A DNA stretch of 13,197 nt from CAZXVU01 sp964644465 (GTDB taxonomy: Bacteria; Chlamydiota; Chlamydiia; Chlamydiales; SM23-39): the NCBI GenBank assembly GCA_964644465.1, contig CAZXVU010000055.1, forward strand, positions 1 to 13,197, in the 5' to 3' direction. Under the pieces are notes generated by a model. It was not told the DNA's origin. It searched no databases and worked only from the letters and a program-made list of their open reading frames with translations. The translations under genes were made by a program, and so were the position numbers. This document shows, in pieces, positions 6,458-12,325 of the stretch (the first letter of the stretch is position 1; each line of letters begins with the position of its first letter).

Positions 6458-6772
6458 GTTTCAAATTTTCTTTGTTAGTGACCAACAGACTTTTTTCGCT
6501 ATCTCAAAGTTTTCTTGGCCTAAATATTTTTCAGAAGTTCTTTAAACGTTATAAGTATCTTAAGGTTAGGTGTTTGTGTTTTTGTTAAAATGGAGCAACA
6601 AGCTCAAACTAACCTTTTATCCTTTATATCCTAAGAGAAAAATTCACAAACATATTGAGAGTAAAGATGAGATTTTGCTAAACTCAGAGCTTCATTTCTA
6701 AAGAAAAAAAGCTATTGTCCTATAACAGGGAATGTATAGGGTAATAACCACAACTAGATAAGGAATTAAACC
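6458..6772. promoter_or_regulatory. AT-rich leader region upstream of the cold-shock gene
   Basis: These ~315 nt hold no convincing gene. An imperfect AU-rich hairpin can be drawn at 6688-6713 (AGCTT and TTTCT arms pairing with AGAAA and AAGCT, separated by 2-nt internal loops). TAAAAT at 6586-6591 and TATAAC at 6721-6726 are possible -10 hexamers, but neither has a good -35 at 16-18 nt, so no promoter is called. Long structured 5' leaders are usual for cold-shock mRNAs, so part of this may be an untranslated leader. Confidence 0.3.
6760..6765 (+). promoter_or_regulatory. Shine-Dalgarno site fixing the GTG start of the cold-shock gene
   Basis: AAGGAA lies 7 nt upstream of the GTG at 6773. 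It supports the GTG as the true start and is one of the few good ribosome-binding sites in the window. Confidence 0.75.
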
Positions 6773-6979
6773 GTGGCAAAATCTAAAGGTACAATTAAGT
6801 TTTTCAACGCACAAAAAGGCTTTGGCTTCATCACACCAGATAACGGAGGCAAAGATCTTTTCGTTCACGCCAATAACGTTCAAGGCGATCCAAAATCTCT
6901 GCGCGAAGGTCAAAAAGTTGAATTCGTAGAAGGACCAGGACGCAAAGGACCTGAAGCTACTGAAGTACATATCATATAA
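6773..6979 (+). CDS. Cold-shock domain protein (CspA family)
   Basis: This is a 68-residue single cold-shock domain, a five-stranded OB fold that binds single-stranded RNA/DNA and acts as an RNA chaperone. It starts at GTG with a strong Shine-Dalgarno site. RNP1 is KGFGFI (15-20) and RNP2 is LFVHA (29-33). In GTIKFFN the usual Trp of GT(V)KWFN is Phe10, a substitution seen in some bacterial lineages. The protein is full length, ending in a typical VEFVEGPGRKGPEATEVHII. It stands alone behind a long leader and is separated from the convergent cyclase-like gene by a stem-loop. The symbol is left blank because the paralog number is unknown. Confidence 0.95.
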   Translation: MAKSKGTIKFFNAQKGFGFITPDNGGKDLFVHANNVQGDPKSLREGQKVEFVEGPGRKGPEATEVHII

Positions 6980-6998
6980 TATTTCGTAGTTGTCAATG

Positions 6999-7046
6999 CA
7001 GTCTCTTTGAACCTGTTCAGAATATGAATATATTCAATAGAGACTG
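6999..7046. terminator. Long stem-loop between convergent cold-shock and CHASE2 genes
   Basis: CAGTCTCT (6999-7006) pairs perfectly with AGAGACTG (7039-7046). Inside it TTGAA (7007-7011) pairs with TTCAA (7033-7037) with one bulged T, giving 13 pairs in all. The loop can fold further as GAATAT/ATATTC-type pairs. It sits between two gene ends, 3 nt from the stop of the minus-strand gene, so it probably serves as a terminator or 3' stabiliser for both. No strong T-tract follows on either strand. Confidence 0.5.
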
Positions 7047-7049
7047 ATG

Positions 7050-9188
7050 CTAAGCTCTATTCTTGTTTGTTGCAATCACATTGAGATAAACCTGATAGAG
7101 CTCGCTATTCTGGGGCGAAGCTGTCTGTAGTTTTCGAAATAGACCTTCGGCTTTTTCCCAATTTTTGGCTAAATAGGCCGAAAGTGCTTCATTGTGCATC
7201 TTAAGTTCGGTTTCAAGAGCCGAGGAAAGTTGCTCTTTTAAGCAGATCGGTTCGTAGATCACCTCTGTTTTCCCTTTAAATTCAATCCTGTCTAGTTTTC
7301 TGTAGATAAAAGTCTCTTGCGTATATTTCCAAGTCGTTTCTCCTGCAATGATGGGCACTGAGTAAAATTCGGTGAGATCTTTGAGATGGTGTGCGAGATC
7401 GACTGGATATCCGATTGCAGTAAAGGCGCGGGTGAATTTTGATCCCATATCTCCGACATGCGCATTTCCGGTGTTAATTCCGATGCCGATTTTGATCGGT
7501 GGGTGAAATGAAGAAATTTTGCCCTTCATTGCAAGAGCCGTTTTCACTGCGAGGAAAGAGTGTTTAGGCTCAGGCAGGGGAGCTCCCCAGAACGCCATAA
7601 TCTCATCTCTCATATATTTGTCGACGATCCCTTTCTGATCGAAGATAATCTGATTCATCTCCGTAAAATAGAGATTCAGGAATTCTTTGATCTCGGTGGT
7701 CGACAAGGGATCTGTGATCGAGCTGAAATCCCAAATTTGGGAAACTAAAATCGTCAGCTCCTTATGTTCTCCCGTTAAAGTAATGTCCCCTTTTTTGCGA
7801 ATCAACCGATCGAGGTATTCAGGATGTACAGTCTGTCCGAATATCCGCTTTAATTCTTTTTTCTGCCGAATGTCTGCGATATAGACGCCCATCAAATCAA
7901 GAATGAAAAGAAAGATCAGTGTCGGGGCTGGAAAGAAAAATGAGAGAACCATCCCATGTTTTGTCCAAAGCCAGTAATTGACCCCTTCAGACGCAATAAT
8001 AATCACAAAAGAAAAAAGAAATGCAGCGATCCTTCCCATGTAGGGGAAGGTAAAAGCTGCAATGATGCCGAGTATTAAAACGACGATCACCGCAACTCCG
8101 CGACCCCAATTGGGTTTGTAGGGTAGGTAGTTGTCGATGATGCCGCTTGCAATGGATGCCTGGATCTCTACTCCCGGAAATGCGGGCGAGATAGCAGTTG
8201 CCAGCAAATCTGACGAGGCTGTAGCAGACATCCCAATGAAGATCAGTTTGCCCCGCACTTGTTCATCGGTTATTTTTCCATGCAGCAAGTCAGTCGCTGA
8301 GAGATAAGGAAATGAATAGGGCGGTCCTCGGAAAGGGATTAGTATTCTTCCCCAAGGATCGGTTGGAATTGTAGTGGGTCCAAGTTGAATGGACTTAATG
8401 AATTGCCCTTCTCGAAAAGTCGATGTCGCGATCCCAGAAAAAGGGAGAGAGAGAAAGATTTTTGCAGCAGTAAGCGCTAAAGCGGGATAGACCTTTTCAT
8501 TTTCCCGCATCAATAGTGGGGAAAAGCGGAGGATGCCATCGGAATCAATCATGGCATTGATAAACCCGCCATGCCCTGCCGCTTTCTGCAAAAGAGGCTG
8601 GTTTCCGATATAGCCATTCATGTTGGGGATCAGTGTCGTTTTAGCATCTTCCTCAGATATCGAAAGGAGCGGAGAGGGGAGGACCCCTTCTTCTTTCCCG
8701 TTGGTTGCAAAGGCAAATCCAAGGACATTTTTTCCTTTCTTCAGAGCATCTGCAAAAATAGAATCGGCATCCAATACAGATTTAAGTGGCTCTAACTCGC
8801 GTGCAAGCGAGGGATTGTCAGAAACTTTTAATATTGCATCTACGGGATTTTCTTGAGGCTCGGAAAAAACCATGTCGAAAGCAATAACCTTAGCGCCGAG
8901 CCGGTCAAGCTCGCTTGCAAGCTTGCCGATTTTAGCCCGGTCCCAAGGCCATCTACCTTCTTCCTCAATGCTCCGATCGTCGACATCGAGAATCGCAATG
9001 GAAGGGTGAGGGGAAAGAGGTCTATAGTAGCGCCTGACCTGCCGATCATAGGTGTCGTCTTCAAGTTTAATGATCCAATGATTAAAAAAAGGAGGCTGAA
9101 AATACATAATCGCGGCAATAAAAAATACGATCCCCAAAGAGATCAGGATCAGAATGCTTTTCTCTCTATCTGCCGGAAACCATTTCAT
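7050..9188 (-). CDS. CHASE2-domain transmembrane adenylate/guanylate cyclase-like protein, probably catalytically dead
   Basis: This is a 712-residue membrane protein with a good start: AAGGGG lies 5 nt upstream of the ATG at 9186-9188. The order is TM1 (about 11-30), an extracytoplasmic CHASE2 sensor (about 38-345), three TM segments (about 363-380, 386-401, 412-433), a class III nucleotide cyclase domain (about 475-625), and a short helical TPR-like tail (about 660-708). The cyclase fold is clear: VDKYMRDEIMAFWGAP (522-537), IGIGINTGNAHVGDMGS (567-583). Lys524 and the second metal Asp528 remain. The first metal Asp is Gln484 (SQIWDFSS where SDIRGFTS is expected), the transition-state Asn is Asp597 and the Arg is His601 (VDLAHHL for VNLASRL). 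Class III enzymes need these in at least one monomer, so a homodimer is probably inactive; a heterodimer could still use it. It is divergent from a FecR-domain gene, a common partner. Confidence 0.93.
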   Translation of the reverse strand: MKWFPADREKSILILISLGIVFFIAAIMYFQPPFFNHWIIKLEDDTYDRQVRRYYRPLSPHPSIAILDVDDRSIEEEGRWPWDRAKIGKLASELDRLGAKVIAFDMVFSEPQENPVDAILKVSDNPSLARELEPLKSVLDADSIFADALKKGKNVLGFAFATNGKEEGVLPSPLLSISEEDAKTTLIPNMNGYIGNQPLLQKAAGHGGFINAMIDSDGILRFSPLLMRENEKVYPALALTAAKIFLSLPFSGIATSTFREGQFIKSIQLGPTTIPTDPWGRILIPFRGPPYSFPYLSATDLLHGKITDEQVRGKLIFIGMSATASSDLLATAISPAFPGVEIQASIASGIIDNYLPYKPNWGRGVAVIVVLILGIIAAFTFPYMGRIAAFLFSFVIIIASEGVNYWLWTKHGMVLSFFFPAPTLIFLFILDLMGVYIADIRQKKELKRIFGQTVHPEYLDRLIRKKGDITLTGEHKELTILVSQIWDFSSITDPLSTTEIKEFLNLYFTEMNQIIFDQKGIVDKYMRDEIMAFWGAPLPEPKHSFLAVKTALAMKGKISSFHPPIKIGIGINTGNAHVGDMGSKFTRAFTAIGYPVDLAHHLKDLTEFYSVPIIAGETTWKYTQETFIYRKLDRIEFKGKTEVIYEPICLKEQLSSALETELKMHNEALSAYLAKNWEKAEGLFRKLQTASPQNSELYQVYLNVIATNKNRA

Positions 9189-9250
9189 GCAAACCCCTTA
9201 CTTTCCCATGCACTTTCCAAATTTTTAAGTCGACAATTAGTTGTTAACCC

Positions 9251-9328
9251 ACTATTCAAAAATGAGACAAAATTCTTGCTGCGGCTTTGACAAATCGATC
9301 CTCCTCGCTCGCCTTGCTTTTCAAGCAA
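9251..9328. repeat. Dispersed repeat, copy 2, running into the gap
   Basis: This is the counterpart of the copy at 2251-2327, in the same orientation. After the gapless conserved 57 nt it ends with TTGCTT-TTC-AAGCAA (9314-9328), a perfect 6-bp hairpin directly abutting the Ns. The repeat may well continue inside the gap, and repeats are a usual cause of such breaks. Confidence 0.65.
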
Positions 9329-9428
9329 NNNNNNNNNNNNNNNNNNNNNNNNNNNNNNNNNNNNNNNNNNNNNNNNNNNNNNNNNNNNNNNNNNNNNNNN
9401 NNNNNNNNNNNNNNNNNNNNNNNNNNNN
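9329..9428. other. Assembly gap (100 Ns)
   Basis: This is a run of exactly 100 N, the conventional length for a scaffold gap of unknown size. The real distance and content are not known, and any reading frame crossing it is meaningless. Confidence 0.98.
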
Positions 9429-9507
9429 GCGCCTTTTGTTTACTCTTTTTTGTCTAGCAGGTTAATAGGAAAAATTGTAATTTTGAAATACCCAAAGTGA
9501 GAAAGAT

Positions 9508-10287
9508 ATGAAAAATTTCCTCTGTTTGATTTGTTTTATGACCCTAACTGTTGCAGGTGTTTGTGCGGATAAAATCGGAACTGTAGTTGCAACTCAAGGG
9601 GGGCTGAAAGCTGTCGGCGCTGATCAGAATGAACGAATGTTGTCGAAAGGTTCGCCCATTTTTCTGGGAGATACATTGATGACCGATGATACAGCAAAAG
9701 GACAAATCAGATTCACAGATGGGACTGTCATCCTCTTGATTCCAGGATCTCAATATAGTGTAGACACCTATGCTGCGACTCGCACTATGGGAAAAAATCA
9801 ATATTTGGCCAAATTGTCCCAAGGGGGAGTTCGGGTATCAACAGGCTTCATTGCCAAAAGAAATCCTCAGAATTTTGAAATATCCACTCCCAATGCGACG
9901 ATTGGAGTGAGAGGGACGGTTTTCTTAGCGAGAATGTTCAATGGAAATCTTTATGTAGGCAGCGAGTCTGGAAAGGTCGGAATGACGAATGAAGGGGGAA
10001 GTTTAGAAATCGGTTCGAATCAATATGCAATGGCCTCCTCCCAACAAAATGCGCCTCAAATGCTTAGCGAAATGCCCGATGCCTTGAATTTCGACAATGC
10101 CGAATCTTTCTCTGGAGCCTCGTTAACACCTGAACAGATAGGAGCGGGAGCTGTGGCCGCCTCTTTTGTTGCCACAGGCTTTGCTTGGGGACCTGCATTG
10201 GGATCCATCACTATCTTTGGCGTGATCGTCGGGTTAGTTGCTGGGACAGCTTCACAAACACCGCAGACGTTTTCACATACTCACTAA
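9508..10287 (+). CDS. Secreted FecR-domain protein
   Basis: This is a 259-residue exported protein. The signal peptide is residues 1-20 (Lys2, hydrophobic core, cleavage after GVCA). A FecR domain (PF04773) spans about 48-145: GDTLMTDDTAKGQIRFTDGTVILLIPGS, then GGVRVSTG and the hallmark ISTPNATIGVRGTVF (125-139). FecR domains outside TonB systems are periplasmic, often with sugar- or protein-binding modules, and commonly neighbour CHASE2 cyclases, as here. Residues 211-247 are a Gly/Ala-rich hydrophobic stretch that could be a membrane anchor or glycine-zipper segment. The last five codons and stop (TTTCACATACTCACTAA) lie in a sequence duplicated at 11032-11047, so the tail may have been reshaped by that duplication. 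It is convergent with the next gene, 13 nt apart. Confidence 0.88.
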   Translation: MKNFLCLICFMTLTVAGVCADKIGTVVATQGGLKAVGADQNERMLSKGSPIFLGDTLMTDDTAKGQIRFTDGTVILLIPGSQYSVDTYAATRTMGKNQYLAKLSQGGVRVSTGFIAKRNPQNFEISTPNATIGVRGTVFLARMFNGNLYVGSESGKVGMTNEGGSLEIGSNQYAMASSQQNAPQMLSEMPDALNFDNAESFSGASLTPEQIGAGAVAASFVATGFAWGPALGSITIFGVIVGLVAGTASQTPQTFSHTH

Positions 10288-10322
10288 AAGAAAATAGATT
10301 TTATACCAATTTGAACTCATCG
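10271..10322. repeat. Duplication footprint, copy at the FecR 3' end
   Basis: TTTCACATACTCACTA (10271-10286) is identical to 11032-11047. The following 36 nt align gaplessly at the same offset of 761 with 25 matches, running through the stop codons of both paralogs. It marks one boundary of the tandem gene duplication and covers the end of the FecR coding sequence. Confidence 0.75.
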
Positions 10323-11032
10323 AGATCTGTTTTTCCTCTGAGCGATATGGCCGGACCGCTCGGCATTTCTAAGTTCTGCATGAATGTTCGAGCTTTGCCT
10401 TCGTCATAGAATGCGAACGTCACGATGGGGTCTTTAAACGAATAGGTAAAATGAATCACGCCAGCATCGGATAACTGCGTAAGCTCTCTGCGGATGTCCT
10501 TCTGAACTTCGCAATCGGTAAAAGTAACTTTGACCGAGAATTCATTTTGTTCAAGGTTCTCGTTCCATTCAGTGGAGAATTCAGTTTGGATTTGTCCCCA
10601 TTTTGAGAAAGGCGCCTTAGGAGAAGATTCCGGCGAATGATCGATACGGGGGGATATGTCTGGGGAAGCTTGAGGAGCTCCCTGAGCAATAAGTGCTGAG
10701 GCAATGGCTTTGATCCTTTCAACGAATTGAACAGATCTTGGTTGGCTCAAGAAAACAAAATCAACAAGCAGTATTCTTAGAGAAAAGTCCATCTTTTGAA
10801 TGCCTGCATGTTCTAAAGCCACCAACTGTGTAAAAACCCGATTTTGTTGTTCGAGATCGTTAAAAGTGCAATTCACATGATAGGCCTTTTCATGCCGCGA
10901 GAGTTTCTGAGGTTCAACAAACTGAACTTTTAAGGCTCCTAAGCGGTTCAATGGATCGCGCCGAGGAGTCAGAATCAAAGATGAATCTTGGGAGGGAGGA
11001 GAAAGGGAAGGACCTGTTGATGCTGATGCCAT
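10301..11032 (-). CDS. Hypothetical two-module protein, paralog A
   Basis: This 243-residue protein is of unknown family. Residues 1-25 are Ser/Pro-rich (MASASTGPSLSPPS...). There is no signal peptide or membrane segment. Two modules follow: 50-107 and 164-221. They align with each other without gaps at an offset of 114 with 15 of 58 identities (Val53/167, Thr56/170, Phe57/171, Asp59/173, Glu61/175, Gln63/177, Leu70/184, Leu73/187, Ala76-Gly77/190-191, Ser84/198, Val90/204, Phe92/206, Phe94/208, Phe103/217). The pattern strand-helix-strand-strand-helix suggests a small alpha/beta (ferredoxin-like) fold. The linker (118-143) is Ser/Pro-rich. It is about 70 percent identical to paralog B over the first module and about 63 percent over the second. 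It lies downstream of B in the same operon, 29 nt apart. The disordered Ser-rich start would suit a type III effector, but that is only a guess. Confidence 0.8.
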   Translation of the reverse strand: MASASTGPSLSPPSQDSSLILTPRRDPLNRLGALKVQFVEPQKLSRHEKAYHVNCTFNDLEQQNRVFTQLVALEHAGIQKMDFSLRILLVDFVFLSQPRSVQFVERIKAIASALIAQGAPQASPDISPRIDHSPESSPKAPFSKWGQIQTEFSTEWNENLEQNEFSVKVTFTDCEVQKDIRRELTQLSDAGVIHFTYSFKDPIVTFAFYDEGKARTFMQNLEMPSGPAISLRGKTDLDEFKLV

Positions 11033-11083
11033 TTCACATACTCACTATTGGTTAATAGAATTTATAAAAACTTGGAATCATCG
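11032..11083. repeat. Duplication footprint, copy between paralogs B and A
   Basis: This is the partner of 10271-10322. The 16-nt identical block overlaps the first base of paralog A's start codon, so on the minus strand the same sequence acts as A's leader here and as its 3' flank in the other copy. Confidence 0.75.
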
Positions 11084-11778
11084 CCAGTTTTTCTTAGGGC
11101 TGGAACGTTCTGTATTTCGAATTTCTGCATGAAATTTCGAGCTTTGCCTTCGTCAAAGAATATGAACTTCACGACGGGTTCTTTAAACGAATAAGCAAAA
11201 TATATCACACCAGCTTTGACTAACTCCGTTAGCTCTCGACGGACGAGCTTCTGATTATCGAAATCGCTAAAAGTAATTTTGACCGCGAAATCAGTTTGAT
11301 CAAGGATCGTGTTTGTTTCAGTGGAGAATTCGGTTATAATTTGTTTCCATCTTGAAAAAGGCGGCTGCAGTGAAACTTCCGAGGAAGGATTAACGCGTGG
11401 GGAGAAGTCTGGGGAAGCTTGTGAAACTCCTTGAGGGAGAAGATGCGTGGCAATACGTTTGACCCTCTCTACGAATCGATTAGAATCTTGTTCGCTGACG
11501 AAAACAAAATCGACATGCAGGACTCTAAGAGAAAATTCCATTCTTTGAATGCCTGCATGTTCTAAAGCCAACAACTGTGAAAAAACCCGATTTTGTTGTT
11601 CGATATCTTTAAAATTGCAATTCACATGAAAGGCTCTCACATGCTGCCCTATTATCTCAGATTCAATAAACTGAACAGTAAAGTCGCCTAAGCTTCTTAA
11701 AGGATCAAGCCGTGGAGATACATTCGGTCCTGCATGAGAAGAAACTCCAAGGGTGTTGCTCCGTGCTGGAGAAGCCAT
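11062..11778 (-). CDS. Hypothetical two-module protein, paralog B
   Basis: This is a 238-residue paralog of the downstream gene. A Ser/Pro/Gly-rich N-terminus (1-25) is followed by module 1 (49-106) and module 2 (163-220), which align gaplessly at the same offset of 114 with 16 of 58 identities, including Phe50/164, Val52/166, Phe56/170, Asp58/172, Gln62/176, Leu69/183, Leu72/186, Ala75-Gly76/189-190, Ser83/197, Phe91/205, Phe93/207 and Phe102/216. There is no signal peptide or TM segment. It is the promoter-proximal gene of the pair, divergent from the SWIB gene across 190 nt. GGA at about 11785 is the only weak ribosome-binding site. The function is unknown. The family is not recognised, and a lineage-specific chlamydial protein is likely. 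Confidence 0.8.
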   Translation of the reverse strand: MASPARSNTLGVSSHAGPNVSPRLDPLRSLGDFTVQFIESEIIGQHVRAFHVNCNFKDIEQQNRVFSQLLALEHAGIQRMEFSLRVLHVDFVFVSEQDSNRFVERVKRIATHLLPQGVSQASPDFSPRVNPSSEVSLQPPFSRWKQIITEFSTETNTILDQTDFAVKITFSDFDNQKLVRRELTELVKAGVIYFAYSFKEPVVKFIFFDEGKARNFMQKFEIQNVPALRKTGDDSKFL

Positions 11779-11873
11779 AAAATTCCATATTTTTGAAAAT
11801 GAAGAGACATCTTAGAAAAGAGAGGAGTAAAACACAATCTCGAGGAATTTTTTTATTTTTGTGTAGTTTCTTC

Positions 11874-11888
11874 TTGAAAGAATTTCAA
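11874..11888. promoter_or_regulatory. Inverted repeat in the divergent paralog B / SWIB region
   Basis: TTGAAA-GAA-TTTCAA is a perfect 6-bp inverted repeat with a 3-nt spacer, in the 190 nt between the divergent starts. It could be an operator or a small hairpin, and TTGAAA also resembles a -35 hexamer, but no good -10 follows at the right spacing. The rest of the spacer is AT-rich with T and A runs. Confidence 0.3.
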
Positions 11889-11968
11889 AAAAAACTTACT
11901 TAGCTTATAGAAAGAAGAGAAACGCACTGAAGCGAATTTCTCAAAAGTAGAAAAAAGGAAAAATTTTT

Positions 11969-12286
11969 ATGGCAAAAGCAAGAAAGAAAACTGCAAAAAA
12001 GAAAACAGCGAAAAGAAAGAGCGGCGGAAAAAGAAAAGGCGGCGGCGGATTGACCACGATGATGTATAATCTGTCACCTGAGCTTGCAGAAATCGTTGGC
12101 GCAAAAAGAGCAACACGCCCTCAAGTGGTAAAAAAACTGTGGGTCTATATCAAAGCGCACAAGTGTCAAGACTCTAGAAATAGACGAATGATCAATCCTG
12201 ATAAAAAACTCGCTGAAGTGATTGGCAGCAGACCGATCGATATGCTGAAGATGTCTGGCATGTTAAGCAAGCACATCAAAAAATAA
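11969..12286 (+). CDS. SWIB-domain protein with histone-like lysine-rich tail
   Basis: This is a 105-residue protein. A strong AAGGAA site (11955-11960) lies 8 nt before the ATG. Residues 1-28 are almost all Lys, Arg, Ala and Gly (AKKKTAKRKSGGKRKGGGG), resembling the tails of chlamydial histone H1-like proteins. Residues 31-105 form a complete SWIB/MDM2-like domain: LSPELAEIVGAKRATRPQVV, KKLWVYIKAHKCQD, then INPDKKLAEVIG and MLKMSGMLSKHIKK. SWIB domains are typical of eukaryotic chromatin remodellers and, among bacteria, are characteristic of Chlamydiae, where they occur alone or fused to topoisomerase I. A DNA-binding or nucleoid-organising role during the developmental cycle is likely but inferred. 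It is monocistronic, ending in a strong hairpin. Confidence 0.93.
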   Translation: MAKARKKTAKKKTAKRKSGGKRKGGGGLTTMMYNLSPELAEIVGAKRATRPQVVKKLWVYIKAHKCQDSRNRRMINPDKKLAEVIGSRPIDMLKMSGMLSKHIKK

Positions 12287-12300
12287 TGTTAGAGCACTAG

Positions 12301-12322
12301 AGGGGAGCTGCATGGCTCCCCT
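12301..12322. terminator. Bidirectional terminator hairpin between SWIB and amine oxidase genes
   Basis: AGGGGAGC (12301-12308), loop TGCATG, GCTCCCCT (12315-12322) is a perfect 8-bp GC-rich stem between two convergent gene ends: 14 nt after the SWIB stop and 3 nt from the amine oxidase stop. A short T run follows on the plus strand; on the minus strand the ATTATTTTTT run lies further downstream. It probably ends transcription from both sides. Confidence 0.8.
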
Positions 12323-12325
12323 GCT

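Larger units (their letters stand above)
9189..9507. other. Gene-free divergent region interrupted by an assembly gap
   Basis: This region separates the CHASE2 and FecR gene starts. It contains the CHASE2 ribosome-binding site (9194-9199), repeat copy 2, 100 Ns, and ~79 nt before the FecR start, with a weak GAGAAAG ribosome-binding site at about 9499-9505. Promoters of both genes probably lie here, but the gap prevents a reliable call. Confidence 0.6.

Noticed and set aside
6313..6588. Plus-strand frame overlapping the end of the hydrolase
   Set aside because: It is mostly a frame-shifted reading of the hydrolase gene and its T-rich 3' flank; no family match is seen.
6715..6740. Possible promoter TTGTCC / TATAGG before the cold-shock gene
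   Set aside because: The spacing is only 14 nt and the hexamers are poor, so it was not called.
8853..9290. 145-residue plus-strand frame opposite the CHASE2 start
   Set aside because: It is antisense to a conserved CHASE2 domain and lacks a credible start or family features.
9241..9465. Open frame crossing the N run
   Set aside because: It exists only because the Ns are read through; the flanking sequence is a non-coding repeat.
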